This document shows, in pieces, positions 1 through 10,211 of a DNA stretch of 64,000 nt (its first letter is position 1; every line of letters starts with the position of its first letter). The notes under the pieces are model-generated. The model searched no databases. It saw nothing but the letters and a program-made list of their open reading frames with translations, and was not told the DNA's origin. Source of the stretch: Eubacterium sp. 14-2 (GTDB lineage: Bacteria; Bacillota; Clostridia; Lachnospirales; Lachnospiraceae); NCBI RefSeq assembly GCF_000403845.2, contig NZ_KE159567.1, positions 281,457-345,456 on the forward strand, read 5' to 3'. A program made the position numbers and the translations under genes.

Positions 1-189
1 ATGGACAAGATTGTTCGCTTTTCGGCAGGTATCGGCATTGTCCTTCTTTTGATAGGTCTTCTGCTTGCTGTTGTTTTGACGAATGAAATAAAATTGATCC
101 ATCCGATTGTTGGGTACATTTGTATTGGATACTGGATTGACTTAATTTTGCTTGTAGTTTGCGCCGCCGTTTCTTCAAAAAAGCACTGA
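1..189 (+). CDS. Small two-helix membrane protein, possibly only the C-terminal part
   Basis: 62 codons starting with ATG on the first base of the window and ending at TGA. Two hydrophobic segments (about residues 9-28 and 37-57) are separated by a short polar loop, and the end is SSKKH. Because the ATG is base 1, no ribosome binding site can be seen and the frame could extend upstream, so it may be the end of a longer membrane protein, for example an ABC permease subunit. No family recognised. A weak hairpin follows before the lipoprotein operon. Confidence 0.5.
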   Translation: MDKIVRFSAGIGIVLLLIGLLLAVVLTNEIKLIHPIVGYICIGYWIDLILLVVCAAVSSKKH

Positions 190-256
190 AAATATTTAAA
201 AATTCCCATTTATCGAGCAACATAAATACATAAAGAGTAAGACACATAAGACGTAG

Positions 257-297
257 AACCAGCAGACTTGTGAGAAATCACAGTTTGTTGGTTTTTC
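257..297 (+). terminator. Weak rho-independent terminator candidate
   Basis: An imperfect hairpin: AACCAGCAGA pairs, with G-U wobbles, with TTTGTTGGTT and is followed by TTTTTCTT. It would separate the small membrane protein from the operon that starts at 382. Confidence 0.35.
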
Positions 298-316
298 TTA
301 TGTAATTTTCTATTCC

Positions 317-348
317 TTGACCGCATTTTGACATTTGGCTTTTATAAT
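317..348 (+). promoter_or_regulatory. Promoter with tandem TTGAC repeats
   Basis: TTGACC (317-322) and TTTTGAC (326-332) put two TTGAC cores 11 bp apart, one helical turn. A TATAAT-like box follows at 343-348, about 34 bases before the first lipoprotein ATG. The same pair with the same spacing recurs at 6858-6873 before the amidase. Direct repeats at one-turn spacing are typical of OmpR-family regulator sites; that a shared regulator acts here is inference. Neither TTGAC sits at the usual 17 bp from the -10 box. Confidence 0.5.
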
Positions 349-381
349 TGAAATACATCAAACATGACAGGAGGATAAACA

Positions 382-1425
382 ATGCGAAAACGAATATTAT
401 CATTAGTTATGATTTGCGGCTTGCTATTCACTACGACAGCTTGCGGAAATTATAACATAGAGGACGGAAAAGCTCCCCCGCAAAACACGGAAGAAAATCC
501 ATTCACAAAATCAGAGGAAGATGGCTCTTTAGGTTTTCTCAGCCACGAGGAAGCGAGTCCCGCCAGAGCTGATGACCAGAGTGTTTTACCGTATGAGTAT
601 AACGGCGGAGAATTTACCTTGGACTATCAGTTTGTATCAGAGGGGAAATTGGATAACATAGGCTTCCTGCTCTTTTTGGACGGAAAGCCACAGGCATACA
701 AGGTAAATGATACGGGGGCGGAATATGAGTATCTCCATTGTTTCCAAACATCTGAAAAACACGAAGAAAAATTTTCGTTTGTGTTTACACCGAACACGGG
801 GAAAAAAGGTGATACTTTAAATATTACAATCATGAGCATTACCAATCCCGCTTTCCAACCCGATATGAAAGAAACATCAAGTTACGGCTGGTATCACCAA
901 CACCTTGAAAGAGCGCTGAAACTGCATTTTAATGAGGATGCTCCAGACAGCGATATCTTTTATGGAGAAAGTGAAAATATTTTTCGTGATGTCAGCGTTG
1001 CAGAAGAAAAAATCACTTCCTCTTTTATTGAGAATGAGCTTGTGAAAAACGGTTGGGATGGAATTACTATGGATACATTGGATAGCGGCGTTTATTCGAC
1101 TATTTCCTATGATGGCGAATTAGTGTATGACAATATCAATCTTACCAATAAAGATACACTTACAGTGCGTTACACGATTTGCGGAACGCCGGGTACAAGG
1201 TATGGCATATCATTCTTCTTAAATCATAAGCCTATATCGTTTGATAAAGTGATTTCATACGATGCAACATTAAGCAAAGGAAATGTGTGGATAATTGAAG
1301 CCATCATAGACACCTCTAAATTAGATGACTTCAATACTTTCTATGCGGTAGCTGTTGCTGCAAGCAATGATTGTTCTACAAATAAGACAGGCTCAATTTT
1401 GCTTTATAGGAGGACTGAAAAATGA
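382..1425 (+). CDS. Secreted lipoprotein of ABC operon (function unknown)
   Basis: 347 residues with a lipoprotein signal peptide: basic MRKR start, hydrophobic stretch and a TTAC lipobox with the lipidation Cys near residue 21. AGGAGG lies 6 bases before the ATG. The mature part is polar and acidic with a Pro/Glu/Ser-rich linker (about residues 25-75), then probable beta-rich globular segments. It is the first gene of a tightly packed operon; its stop overlaps the next start by 4 bases (ATGA). The location suggests an outer-face substrate-binding or sensing part of the ABC system encoded downstream. No specific family recognised. Confidence 0.8.
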   Translation: MRKRILSLVMICGLLFTTTACGNYNIEDGKAPPQNTEENPFTKSEEDGSLGFLSHEEASPARADDQSVLPYEYNGGEFTLDYQFVSEGKLDNIGFLLFLDGKPQAYKVNDTGAEYEYLHCFQTSEKHEEKFSFVFTPNTGKKGDTLNITIMSITNPAFQPDMKETSSYGWYHQHLERALKLHFNEDAPDSDIFYGESENIFRDVSVAEEKITSSFIENELVKNGWDGITMDTLDSGVYSTISYDGELVYDNINLTNKDTLTVRYTICGTPGTRYGISFFLNHKPISFDKVISYDATLSKGNVWIIEAIIDTSKLDDFNTFYAVAVAASNDCSTNKTGSILLYRRTEK

Positions 1426-2678
1426 AAATGAAATTCATGTGCATTATGCTTATACTTGCTTTTGCTCTTAATCTGTCAGCTTGTGGTAACAGTCAGGAAA
1501 ATGTGAATCGTTCTGAAAACGGAAGCTCCATAGATGCGCCACAATCCGAAGAAGATAACACATCGGAAAAAACAGGAAGCGGAAGCAGCGACAATAATAA
1601 GTCCAACCCACAGAATAGTGATGCAGATAAAAATACTATGGATGTTGGCACAGTGAATGGCTCGGCTTTCTCTGGAAAGGTCAGCGGCTGTTATTACGCT
1701 GATGGCAATCGGATTATTGTTGCAGCAGATAAGCTCTATCTTTATGATACTGGGAAAAGCGAGATTATAGCAAGTGCGGATATTTTTTTGAATGAGTTAT
1801 GTGTGCAGCCTTATTCGGACGGGTATTTCATTGTCGGTGAAGAAAATAGCGGCAGCACGGACTCATTTGCAACGGCACAAAGCAGTAATGGAGTAAAAGG
1901 ATACCTATTGAATAAGGATTTTGTTGTTGAGAATACAATTTCCTTTCGTGGGCTGCTAAATGATGATTCTGTCCTCCAAATGGCGAGTGTCACCATTTCA
2001 CAGGACGGAAAACAAATCGCTTTCGGCGGATTACAAGGACTTTATCTCTATGATACTTCTTCCCAAAAGGTACATGCCATTCTGAACTATTCCGAAAATG
2101 GCAGGGCAAATAATATGGAGATTGTAACGATGGATAGTCTTGCATTTACGGGAGATAAAACTTTAACTTATGTAGGCATGGGAATAAGCTCTAATGGCGG
2201 GGATGGAGTCTCTGTTTATGGAACAGTATCCATAGACAATGCAAGTCTTAGTATCACCCCAAAAGCCGACTATGAAGTGGATGTTGAAGAAGTGCAAAAG
2301 GGCGGGAACTTACTTGTAATGCCCCAGAGCTTTAACAAAAATAATGGAACGCTGCTAATGCTTGATACTGCATCTAATACAGAAAAAAAGATTACATTCT
2401 CAGGCAGCAGCGAAGGAAAGGACGGGGTTTTCTGCTCTGAGCAAGGGAAATATGTTGCTACTTCCATTTTGGGAGAAGCCAGCGTAACAATAAATATTTA
2501 TGATACAGCATCGGGAAAGGTTATCCATACCGAAACGGTCAAGGACAACAACAGTACTTATTTCCAGCGTGTCCCGCAGGTTTTAATTTTGGATGAATCC
2601 GGCGCCTGTATCGTTGTGCTTGGGCGAGGTATTGGCGAGGTAAGCACCTTAATAACAACATTTGGCTTTAAGGGGTAA
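1422..2678 (+). CDS. Lipoprotein with propeller-like repeats
   Basis: 418 residues with a lipoprotein signal peptide ending in the LSAC lipobox, a Ser/Asn/Asp-rich linker (about 25-85), and then repeated blades of the kind seen in WD40/TolB-type propellers: IIVAADKLYLYDT, then QIAFGGLQGLYLYDT, then VTINIYDTASGKVI. It probably forms an anchored beta-propeller outside the membrane. It is translationally coupled to the preceding lipoprotein and sits 6 bases before the ABC ATPase, so it is probably an accessory of the transporter. The propeller fold is inferred from the repeat pattern only. Confidence 0.75.
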   Translation: MKMKFMCIMLILAFALNLSACGNSQENVNRSENGSSIDAPQSEEDNTSEKTGSGSSDNNKSNPQNSDADKNTMDVGTVNGSAFSGKVSGCYYADGNRIIVAADKLYLYDTGKSEIIASADIFLNELCVQPYSDGYFIVGEENSGSTDSFATAQSSNGVKGYLLNKDFVVENTISFRGLLNDDSVLQMASVTISQDGKQIAFGGLQGLYLYDTSSQKVHAILNYSENGRANNMEIVTMDSLAFTGDKTLTYVGMGISSNGGDGVSVYGTVSIDNASLSITPKADYEVDVEEVQKGGNLLVMPQSFNKNNGTLLMLDTASNTEKKITFSGSSEGKDGVFCSEQGKYVATSILGEASVTINIYDTASGKVIHTETVKDNNSTYFQRVPQVLILDESGACIVVLGRGIGEVSTLITTFGFKG

Positions 2679-2684
2679 TTATCT

Positions 2685-3548
2685 ATGAAAGTATCATTTC
2701 AGAATATTTCAAAACAGTATAAAGGTAAATATGCCTTAAAGAATTTTACCACTGAACTCTCGGAGGGCATCTATGGACTTTTAGGGGCTAACGGCGCAGG
2801 AAAAACAACGCTGATAAATATATTTGTCGGCATTTTAGGCAGCGATAATGGAACTGTTTTGATAGACGGTCAAGATGCAAAAAAAATGGGCAAAGACTTT
2901 TTATCAAAAATCGGATATATGCCGCAATACCCTATCTTCTATCGGGATTTTACGGTAATGGATTTCCTGTTATATATGTGTGCGTTAAAAGGAATCCCTG
3001 CGGAACAAGGAAAAGAACGGGCTTTGGAGCTTCTGGGCATTGTCAACCTTTTAGATGCGAAAGATAAAAAAATTGGCGCACTTTCTGGTGGTATGCGGCA
3101 GAGAGTCGGCATTGTCCAAGCAATGTTAGGCGACCCTAAAATCCTTATTTTAGACGAGCCTACAGCAGGGCTTGACCCAAGTGAACGCATCCGCTTTCGC
3201 AATTTGATTTCACAGTTTGCACAGGGACGGACGATTTTGCTGGCTACCCATATCGTTTCCGATGTCGAGTGTATTGCAAAAGAGATTATCATTCTCAAAG
3301 AAGGCGCTTTGATTACGCAAGGAACTACCGACGTATTAGAACAGAGTATCTATGGTAAAGTGTGGGAAGTGACAACAAACGCCAAAGAGGCTGCCTGCCT
3401 TAGTAACAAATATTATGTCAGTAATATGAAACAGCAGGGCGAAAATTTTTCAGTAAAGATTGTAAGCGATAGTTCGCCCGCAACAAACGCAGTAAAAGCT
3501 TCCCCTAACTTGGAAGATGTATTTTTATATTATTTCCGCGGGCAATGA
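2685..3548 (+). CDS. ABC transporter ATP-binding protein
   Basis: 287 residues with the full set of ABC ATPase motifs: Walker A GANGAGKTT near residue 36, Q-loop YMPQYP, signature LSGGMRQRVG, Walker B ILILDEPTAGLDP, and switch His in LLATH. Size and the C-terminal accessory segment fit the CcmA/BcrA type of export ATPase that pairs with separately encoded permeases. The next two genes supply such permeases. It would power export of, or resistance to, a peptide or lipid-linked compound in the membrane; the substrate cannot be told from sequence. Confidence 0.93.
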   Translation: MKVSFQNISKQYKGKYALKNFTTELSEGIYGLLGANGAGKTTLINIFVGILGSDNGTVLIDGQDAKKMGKDFLSKIGYMPQYPIFYRDFTVMDFLLYMCALKGIPAEQGKERALELLGIVNLLDAKDKKIGALSGGMRQRVGIVQAMLGDPKILILDEPTAGLDPSERIRFRNLISQFAQGRTILLATHIVSDVECIAKEIIILKEGALITQGTTDVLEQSIYGKVWEVTTNAKEAACLSNKYYVSNMKQQGENFSVKIVSDSSPATNAVKASPNLEDVFLYYFRGQ

Positions 3549-3616
3549 GTCAAGCGCCGTGCTTGCACGAGCATTTGACGAATGCCGCGAGAGTCGAAAG
3601 ACATTGGAGAGAAAAA
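3549..3616. repeat. Short GC-rich palindromic segment inside the ABC operon
   Basis: Between the ATPase stop and the likely permease start lies about 68 bp that is clearly more GC-rich than both neighbours. It contains small hairpins (GTGC-TT-GCAC and GCATT-TGACG-AATGC). It can be read in frame with the permease, but the peptide is unlike an ABC permease N-terminus and a better start with a ribosome binding site follows. This looks like a small repetitive palindromic insertion. Confidence 0.4.
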
Positions 3617-4858
3617 ATGACACGCTTAATCAGATATGAATTTTATAAATTATTTTGCAAGCGGTCAATACTTGTTGTACTTATTCTGTTCAGCGTAATA
3701 AACCTGTTCAAAATAAATAATGAATTTCATTCCTATTCCTACTTGGCAGACGGGAATGACAGCCGCAGTTGGAACAGCGTGTATTGGCAGCTCTATGAAA
3801 AATATCGTGGAGAGATAACTACCGATAAAATCAATAATCTTCTTGACTTATATCAGCCGTTAGCAGATGCTACGGCTGATATGACGGCAAGCACAGACAC
3901 AGATGACCCGAATACGATGACGGGAAATATATATAGTGACGAAAACATCTTAGAAAAATACTATGTACAGCCTATGGAATATTTCTATAATTATCGGACT
4001 TATGCTTCGGAAGTGGCAAAAAAGGCAAAAGAAAATGCTGCATTTTACAAGGAACAAGGACTTAACTTTGAAGTGCGTAAAAACAGTGTAATTTACAATC
4101 TTTATTCTGGACGGAATATACCAGCTTTTGCCTATCGGGAAATGTATAACTATTATTTGAACTATGATTTTTCAAATATATTGGTTTTGTTACTTTGTTT
4201 ATACGGGATTATCAGCACTTTCGTCTATGAAAAGGAAACGCAGATGGATATGCTGTTACTGACGAACCCTAATGGCGGTAAAAAAACCGTATTAGCTAAA
4301 ATTGTTGCAGTTACTTTATTTGTAATAAGCGTTGTAATATGGTTTTCCGTGCTGGATAATCTTGGTTTTTCCTTTTCATTTGGAACAATGGAGGGATATA
4401 ATCTTCCTTTGTATGCCATCAGCAATTTCAGTACGGCTGCGGTAAACTGCAATTTGTGGCAATATGTAATTCTATCCGCGATTACAAAAGCAATCGGCAT
4501 ATGGACTATGAGTATGGTAATCCTATTGATTTCTATGTTTTGGCGTAATGCTCTTATCCCATTTGTCGCTAATTTTGGAGTAGCCTTATGTTTGATTATT
4601 ACAGGTGCGTCACAGAGTTATTCAAGCAATATTTGGCTAAAGATAATAAACCCATACTCGCTGCTCACGAACCGCATTCTGTTCGGTAAGACTGAATTTA
4701 TCGGTTTTGCGGGCTATCCAATACAAAGTTTTTTGGCAGCTATTATTTTTGCCGTAATAGTGGGAATGGCTGTAATAACGGTAATGGTTATACTTTCTAA
4801 AAAGAACTGCCATTACCTGGACAGGAGGATAAAATGTCTGGATTCATGTACGAAATAA
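3617..4858 (+). CDS. ABC transporter permease
   Basis: 413 residues from ATG 3617, preceded by GGAGAG; an in-frame upstream ATG at 3545 would add 24 atypical residues from the palindromic segment. Architecture: N-terminal transmembrane helix (about 12-30), a large extracellular loop of some 150 residues, then a cluster of about five hydrophobic helices (from about residue 175 to the end). That is the layout of ABC-2 type permeases of the BcrB/lantibiotic-immunity kind. The 3' end overlaps the next permease by 25 bases, so the two are translated together and probably form a heterodimer driven by the ATPase at 2685. Confidence 0.85.
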   Translation: MTRLIRYEFYKLFCKRSILVVLILFSVINLFKINNEFHSYSYLADGNDSRSWNSVYWQLYEKYRGEITTDKINNLLDLYQPLADATADMTASTDTDDPNTMTGNIYSDENILEKYYVQPMEYFYNYRTYASEVAKKAKENAAFYKEQGLNFEVRKNSVIYNLYSGRNIPAFAYREMYNYYLNYDFSNILVLLLCLYGIISTFVYEKETQMDMLLLTNPNGGKKTVLAKIVAVTLFVISVVIWFSVLDNLGFSFSFGTMEGYNLPLYAISNFSTAAVNCNLWQYVILSAITKAIGIWTMSMVILLISMFWRNALIPFVANFGVALCLIITGASQSYSSNIWLKIINPYSLLTNRILFGKTEFIGFAGYPIQSFLAAIIFAVIVGMAVITVMVILSKKNCHYLDRRIKCLDSCTK

Positions 4859-6843
4859 AAAAGATAATGCTCCACCAAAAAGGGCTTTGCTATATCGTCC
4901 TTGTTCTATTACTTGGCACCATTTGGCTCGTTGCATCAGACAATCCTTATAATAGTGCAATGGAACAGTACAAAAGTGAATATGAATGGTATCTTGAAAA
5001 GGTAAATGGATACTGCAGCGATGAATCTTCTCTTTATCTGGAACAAGAAGCAGAGAGAATTGCAGACGCCAAGGAGAAACAAAATTATCTTTTGGAAAGC
5101 TACTATGATGGCAAAATCAGTGAAAGCGAATATAAGAAGGAGAGCCAAGAAATTGGAAAGGTTCTGGAACATCAGAACGGATTTGAGGTCGTTTATCAGC
5201 AATATCTCTACACCTGCGAAAATGAAAAAAACCGTTATTTTCTTCAAACAAACGGATGGACGGGACTTCTTGGCGGAGGTACGCTTAATTTTGTCCTGTT
5301 CCTTGGCATTTTGCTGATTGTTACGCCCGTATTCTGTTCCGAGTATAGCTGCCAGATGGACGCTTTGATTTTGACCTCAAAAGAGGGGCGGAAAAGCTCT
5401 TTGCATAAGCTGCTTATTGTTATTTCGGGCGTCCTCTTGATGTGCGTAAGCATATCGCTCATTGAATACGGATTTTACAGCCTCAAATATGGACTGCCTA
5501 ATGGGAATTATCCCATCCAAAGCCTTAGTTACTTTGCAGGCAGCAACAAAAGCATAACTTTATTCGAGGGATATGTATATATAGGATTGCTCCGTCTTTT
5601 TGGCAGCGTGTTTTTAGCAATACTTCTTATGTTTATTTCTGTTTTGGCGAAAAAATATGCGGTGACCTTGCTTGCAGGTGCAGTATCGGTCATTATTCCC
5701 TATGTAGGTCTATCCAAAACAATTATTTACCGTCTGCCGTTGCCTTTGCCATTTCTGCTCGGAACAGACTTTTTTGCAGGAGATATTGTTTTAAGTGATG
5801 CTTTTACAGGTGATGAGAAAATTGTTTTTGCAGAGATTAATACTATTACACTGCTGATTTTGTTTTCAGTATCCGTATTCTTATGTATTTTGGCTGCCGC
5901 TTGGATTTTACGGAGCAATTCTAACAAATGGCAAATGAAAACAAGGAAAATGCGGAATGTACCGACTCTTGCTATCATACTTAGTTTCGTATTGACAATG
6001 ACAGGATGTTCAGATAACGGAAAAAGCCAGAATTTTATTTATAATTCATCGGCGGAATATGATTGTATGGGCTATGAAATAACACAGGACGCAGAAACTT
6101 TTGATTATTATCTTAAAAACACTTCCACGGGAGAAATGCTTCATTTAGTACGCTCACCTATGTTTGGGGCGTTTTCTGATGAAGAAAAGGTATGTGCGTT
6201 TTGTGTATGTTCACCATATCTCTATTATACGACATCGGTTACGGAAAGCTATGTAAACCGCATCGGAAACTATAACAGCAGTATAACAAAGGTGTCGGTG
6301 ATAGAACTTAATTTAGATACCTTTGAGGAAAAAATCGTTTTTGAGCAGATTACAAATTCTGGTCGTTCCCTCTTTGGCATTGATTATGAGACGGGTGATA
6401 AATGGAAGTTTTTAGAGTTCCATTACGATTTTTTCATAAATGATGACAGCATATTTTTCATTGGCAATGATGGTATAACAGAAGTAAACCGTTTCATGAA
6501 AGGCATTACAAAACTTGACATCCCTACAAGTGGAAATATCTCATTCGATGGAGAAAACATTTTTTACAAAAACGAGCAATCGGTTTTAACAAGGTATCAT
6601 GTTCTAAGCGGCGAAACTTTTACTTATGAAAAAGTAGTTGCGTATGATTTCTGCATTGATGAGCAGTCGATTTATTATGTATCCAGAACAGACGGAAATC
6701 GTGTATATTCCTGCAACAAGGATGGGAGCAACAAAAGATTGATTAGCGATACGCCCGCAATGTCGGTTACTTGTGATGCCAGCAACATTTATATATTAGC
6801 AAAAGAAAGCGGGGAGAATATCGTTTTATCAAAAAGCCGTTGA
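4834..6843 (+). CDS. ABC permease fused to a propeller-like extracellular domain
   Basis: 669 residues. Residues 1-370 repeat the permease layout of the upstream gene: a helix at about 17-34, a charged extracellular loop, then about five helices between 145 and 360. Residues 375-392 form another hydrophobic segment ending in LTMTGC, a lipobox-like motif with Cys392. The remaining 275 residues are soluble, Tyr/Asn-rich and end with the repeat RVYSCNKDGSNKRLIS, typical of extracellular propellers (DUF5050-like). It looks like a permease gene fused in frame to a lipoprotein gene. Alternatively it is one protein with its C-terminal domain tethered outside. There is no internal stop or frameshift. 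Confidence 0.75.
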   Translation: MSGFMYEIKKIMLHQKGLCYIVLVLLLGTIWLVASDNPYNSAMEQYKSEYEWYLEKVNGYCSDESSLYLEQEAERIADAKEKQNYLLESYYDGKISESEYKKESQEIGKVLEHQNGFEVVYQQYLYTCENEKNRYFLQTNGWTGLLGGGTLNFVLFLGILLIVTPVFCSEYSCQMDALILTSKEGRKSSLHKLLIVISGVLLMCVSISLIEYGFYSLKYGLPNGNYPIQSLSYFAGSNKSITLFEGYVYIGLLRLFGSVFLAILLMFISVLAKKYAVTLLAGAVSVIIPYVGLSKTIIYRLPLPLPFLLGTDFFAGDIVLSDAFTGDEKIVFAEINTITLLILFSVSVFLCILAAAWILRSNSNKWQMKTRKMRNVPTLAIILSFVLTMTGCSDNGKSQNFIYNSSAEYDCMGYEITQDAETFDYYLKNTSTGEMLHLVRSPMFGAFSDEEKVCAFCVCSPYLYYTTSVTESYVNRIGNYNSSITKVSVIELNLDTFEEKIVFEQITNSGRSLFGIDYETGDKWKFLEFHYDFFINDDSIFFIGNDGITEVNRFMKGITKLDIPTSGNISFDGENIFYKNEQSVLTRYHVLSGETFTYEKVVAYDFCIDEQSIYYVSRTDGNRVYSCNKDGSNKRLISDTPAMSVTCDASNIYILAKESGENIVLSKSR

Positions 6844-6857
6844 ATAATGCCTGATTC

Positions 6858-6896
6858 TTGACCAGTTTTTGACTTTCCTATGAAACAATATATTTT
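6858..6896 (+). promoter_or_regulatory. Amidase promoter with tandem TTGAC repeats
   Basis: TTGACC at 6858-6863 and TTTTGAC at 6867-6873 repeat the arrangement found at 317-332 with the same 11-bp spacing of cores. An AT-rich stretch with TATATT follows about 20 bp later. It drives the amidase apart from the ABC genes and suggests the same regulator controls both. Confidence 0.45.
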
Positions 6897-6925
6897 GGAA
6901 AAAGGAATGAGGAACAAATGCGGCA

Positions 6926-7750
6926 ATGGATAAAAAACAACACAGAAAGAGAAAAAATCTCAGGAAGAGAAAAAAGGTCAAACGGCTTGTGATAGCTTAT
7001 CTGCTTAGGGCAGTCGTTATACTGATACCAGTAATAATGATAATACTTATGGTTTGCGGCTGTCTTTACATATACGAAAAGTTTACAAAGGAAGATGAAA
7101 AAACAGATATATGCACAGATATATATACCAATACATATACAGATACGAACACTGGCAATGGCACTGCTCCTATTACTTCAACAGCTGACTGCGTTTCAAA
7201 GTTTTGCGTCATCATAGATGCAGGACATGGCGGAAGTGACGGTGGGACTGTCAGTGGAAAAATTATAGAAAAGGATATTAACCTTTCGGTTGCATTGAAG
7301 TTAAAAACGATTCTGGAGGATAACAATATTGAAGTTATTCTGACCAGAAACTCCGATGAGAAGATGAGCCTTGCACAGCGGACTTCTGTTGCAAACGACT
7401 CCAATGCAGATTTTTTTATCAGCCTTCATTGCAACTATTATGAAGATGATGCGCAGATAGCAGGTTTGGAATGTTATTACAATAGTCCAGACGCAACGGA
7501 AAGCAAAGCATATGCAGAAAGCATAATCCATGCAGTTTCGCTAAGCAATGACGTGAAAACGAGATATGCAAAAACCGAAAACTATTATGTTTTGCGGAAT
7601 ACTCAAATACCTGCTGTTCTGGTGGAAATGGGATTTCTTTCAAATTATTCTGAGAGTCAAAAGCTGTTAAATGACGACTATCAGGAAATCTTGGCGCAGA
7701 GAATGGCAGAGGGAATTTTTAACAAGATAAAAGGAGATGAAAACTTATGA
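6926..7750 (+). CDS. Membrane-anchored N-acetylmuramoyl-L-alanine amidase (Amidase_3)
   Basis: 274 residues. A very basic N-terminus (about 1-22) precedes one transmembrane helix (about 24-48) and a Thr/Asp-rich linker; the catalytic domain begins near residue 93. Zinc ligands of the Amidase_3 family are visible: His in IDAGHGGSDGG (about residue 101), Glu in IIEKDINL and His in ISLHCN. The catalytic Glu is in VEMGFLSN. The enzyme cuts the amide bond between MurNAc and the stem peptide at the cell surface. A competing out-of-frame ATG lies at 6918 and gives only a 24-residue peptide. The stop overlaps a small downstream gene. Confidence 0.9.
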   Translation: MDKKQHRKRKNLRKRKKVKRLVIAYLLRAVVILIPVIMIILMVCGCLYIYEKFTKEDEKTDICTDIYTNTYTDTNTGNGTAPITSTADCVSKFCVIIDAGHGGSDGGTVSGKIIEKDINLSVALKLKTILEDNNIEVILTRNSDEKMSLAQRTSVANDSNADFFISLHCNYYEDDAQIAGLECYYNSPDATESKAYAESIIHAVSLSNDVKTRYAKTENYYVLRNTQIPAVLVEMGFLSNYSESQKLLNDDYQEILAQRMAEGIFNKIKGDENL

Positions 7751-7911
7751 AGAATCATTCAAAAGGCAATAACAATAAAAACGAGATAGAACTGTTATTG
7801 AGAAAAGCGCTTAGAATAAAACAAAAACCCAGTCAAGAACTAAATGACTCTATTATTCGTCAATACGAAAAAAATATTGAGCAAAGAAAAATTAATGTTA
7901 AAAGGCTTTAG
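7747..7911 (+). CDS. Small basic protein, 54 aa, probably a truncated gene
   Basis: ATG at 7747 overlaps the amidase TGA by four bases (ATGA), so it is translationally coupled. 54 residues, Asn/Lys-rich start, then a helical segment with IELLLRKAL and SQELNDSIIRQYEKN, ending VKRL. This resembles the cytoplasmic N-terminus of an anti-sigma-like or regulatory membrane protein, but no membrane segment follows before the stop. The mobilisable element's recombinase begins 260 bp on, so the gene may have been shortened when the element arrived. Function unknown. Confidence 0.55.
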   Translation: MKNHSKGNNNKNEIELLLRKALRIKQKPSQELNDSIIRQYEKNIEQRKINVKRL

Positions 7912-8169
7912 TATCTCCCTCCTACTATCGGAAGTGCAAGCAAAAAGTTTTGATTGAGTCAAAAAACATACAAGTACCAGTCATCAAAGAGCCAGACACT
8001 TTAGATGCAGAGCCAATGAACGTGTGAGCAATCATAATTTGTTTTTTACATAACAAACTCATCTCCACCAAATAAAAAAAACGGCAATTTGGATGGTGTT
8101 CCGTAAGGAAGTTGCCCTAAAAATTGTAATATCTTAATATGCTGCTATGTAGACAGTGCAGCCTTGCGG
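7912..8169. other. Junction region between host operon and mobilisable element
   Basis: 258 bp without a convincing gene. One plus-strand frame (about 7918-8028) is open and reads a peptide ending TLDAEPMNV before a TGA, with no start codon. It looks like the surviving 3' end of a gene whose upstream part is gone. The rest is AT-rich. Since a large serine recombinase ends at 8170, an attachment site of the element is expected here, but no repeat could be assigned by eye. Confidence 0.4.
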
Positions 8170-9891
<1,722 letters not shown>

Positions 9892-9950
9892 TTATCATAC
9901 CATATCTGGCAGAATACTTCAACGCTTTAAAGCCTTAATTCAAATCCTGT

Positions 9951-10211
9951 TTATACGAGGAGAATACGCTTGGTCTTTTCCTCTATGCTTTCAGATGCGG
10001 AAGCGTTAAAATGGGCATTGACTGTGTAAACCGTGCCGTCTATTTCTTTCTGGAAATTAAGTGGATGGGGATATTGCGACCTGCGGAACCATGCCAACCG
10101 TTCTTCTTTTGTCATGGATGCAAGGCAGTCCGTAATCCCATCAATCATCTGGCGGATGGCAGTTTCTTCTGAAAATTCTTCTTTTTCTGTGCCGCCAAAA
10201 GGTTCATTCAT
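9951..10211 (-). CDS. tnpW: Transposon-encoded protein TnpW-like
   Basis: 86 residues matching the TnpW family of Tn4451-like elements as I recall it: an acidic start (MNEPFGGTEKEEF), an ASMTKEERLAWFR helix and a QKEIDGTVYTVNAHF strand. TnpW is encoded in mobilisable elements of Clostridia and has no assigned biochemical role. Here its start overlaps the relaxase stop by 4 bases, so it is co-translated with the mobilisation genes, and it lies just upstream of the recombinase, the order usual in these elements. Confidence 0.8.
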   Translation of the reverse strand: MNEPFGGTEKEEFSEETAIRQMIDGITDCLASMTKEERLAWFRRSQYPHPLNFQKEIDGTVYTVNAHFNASASESIEEKTKRILLV

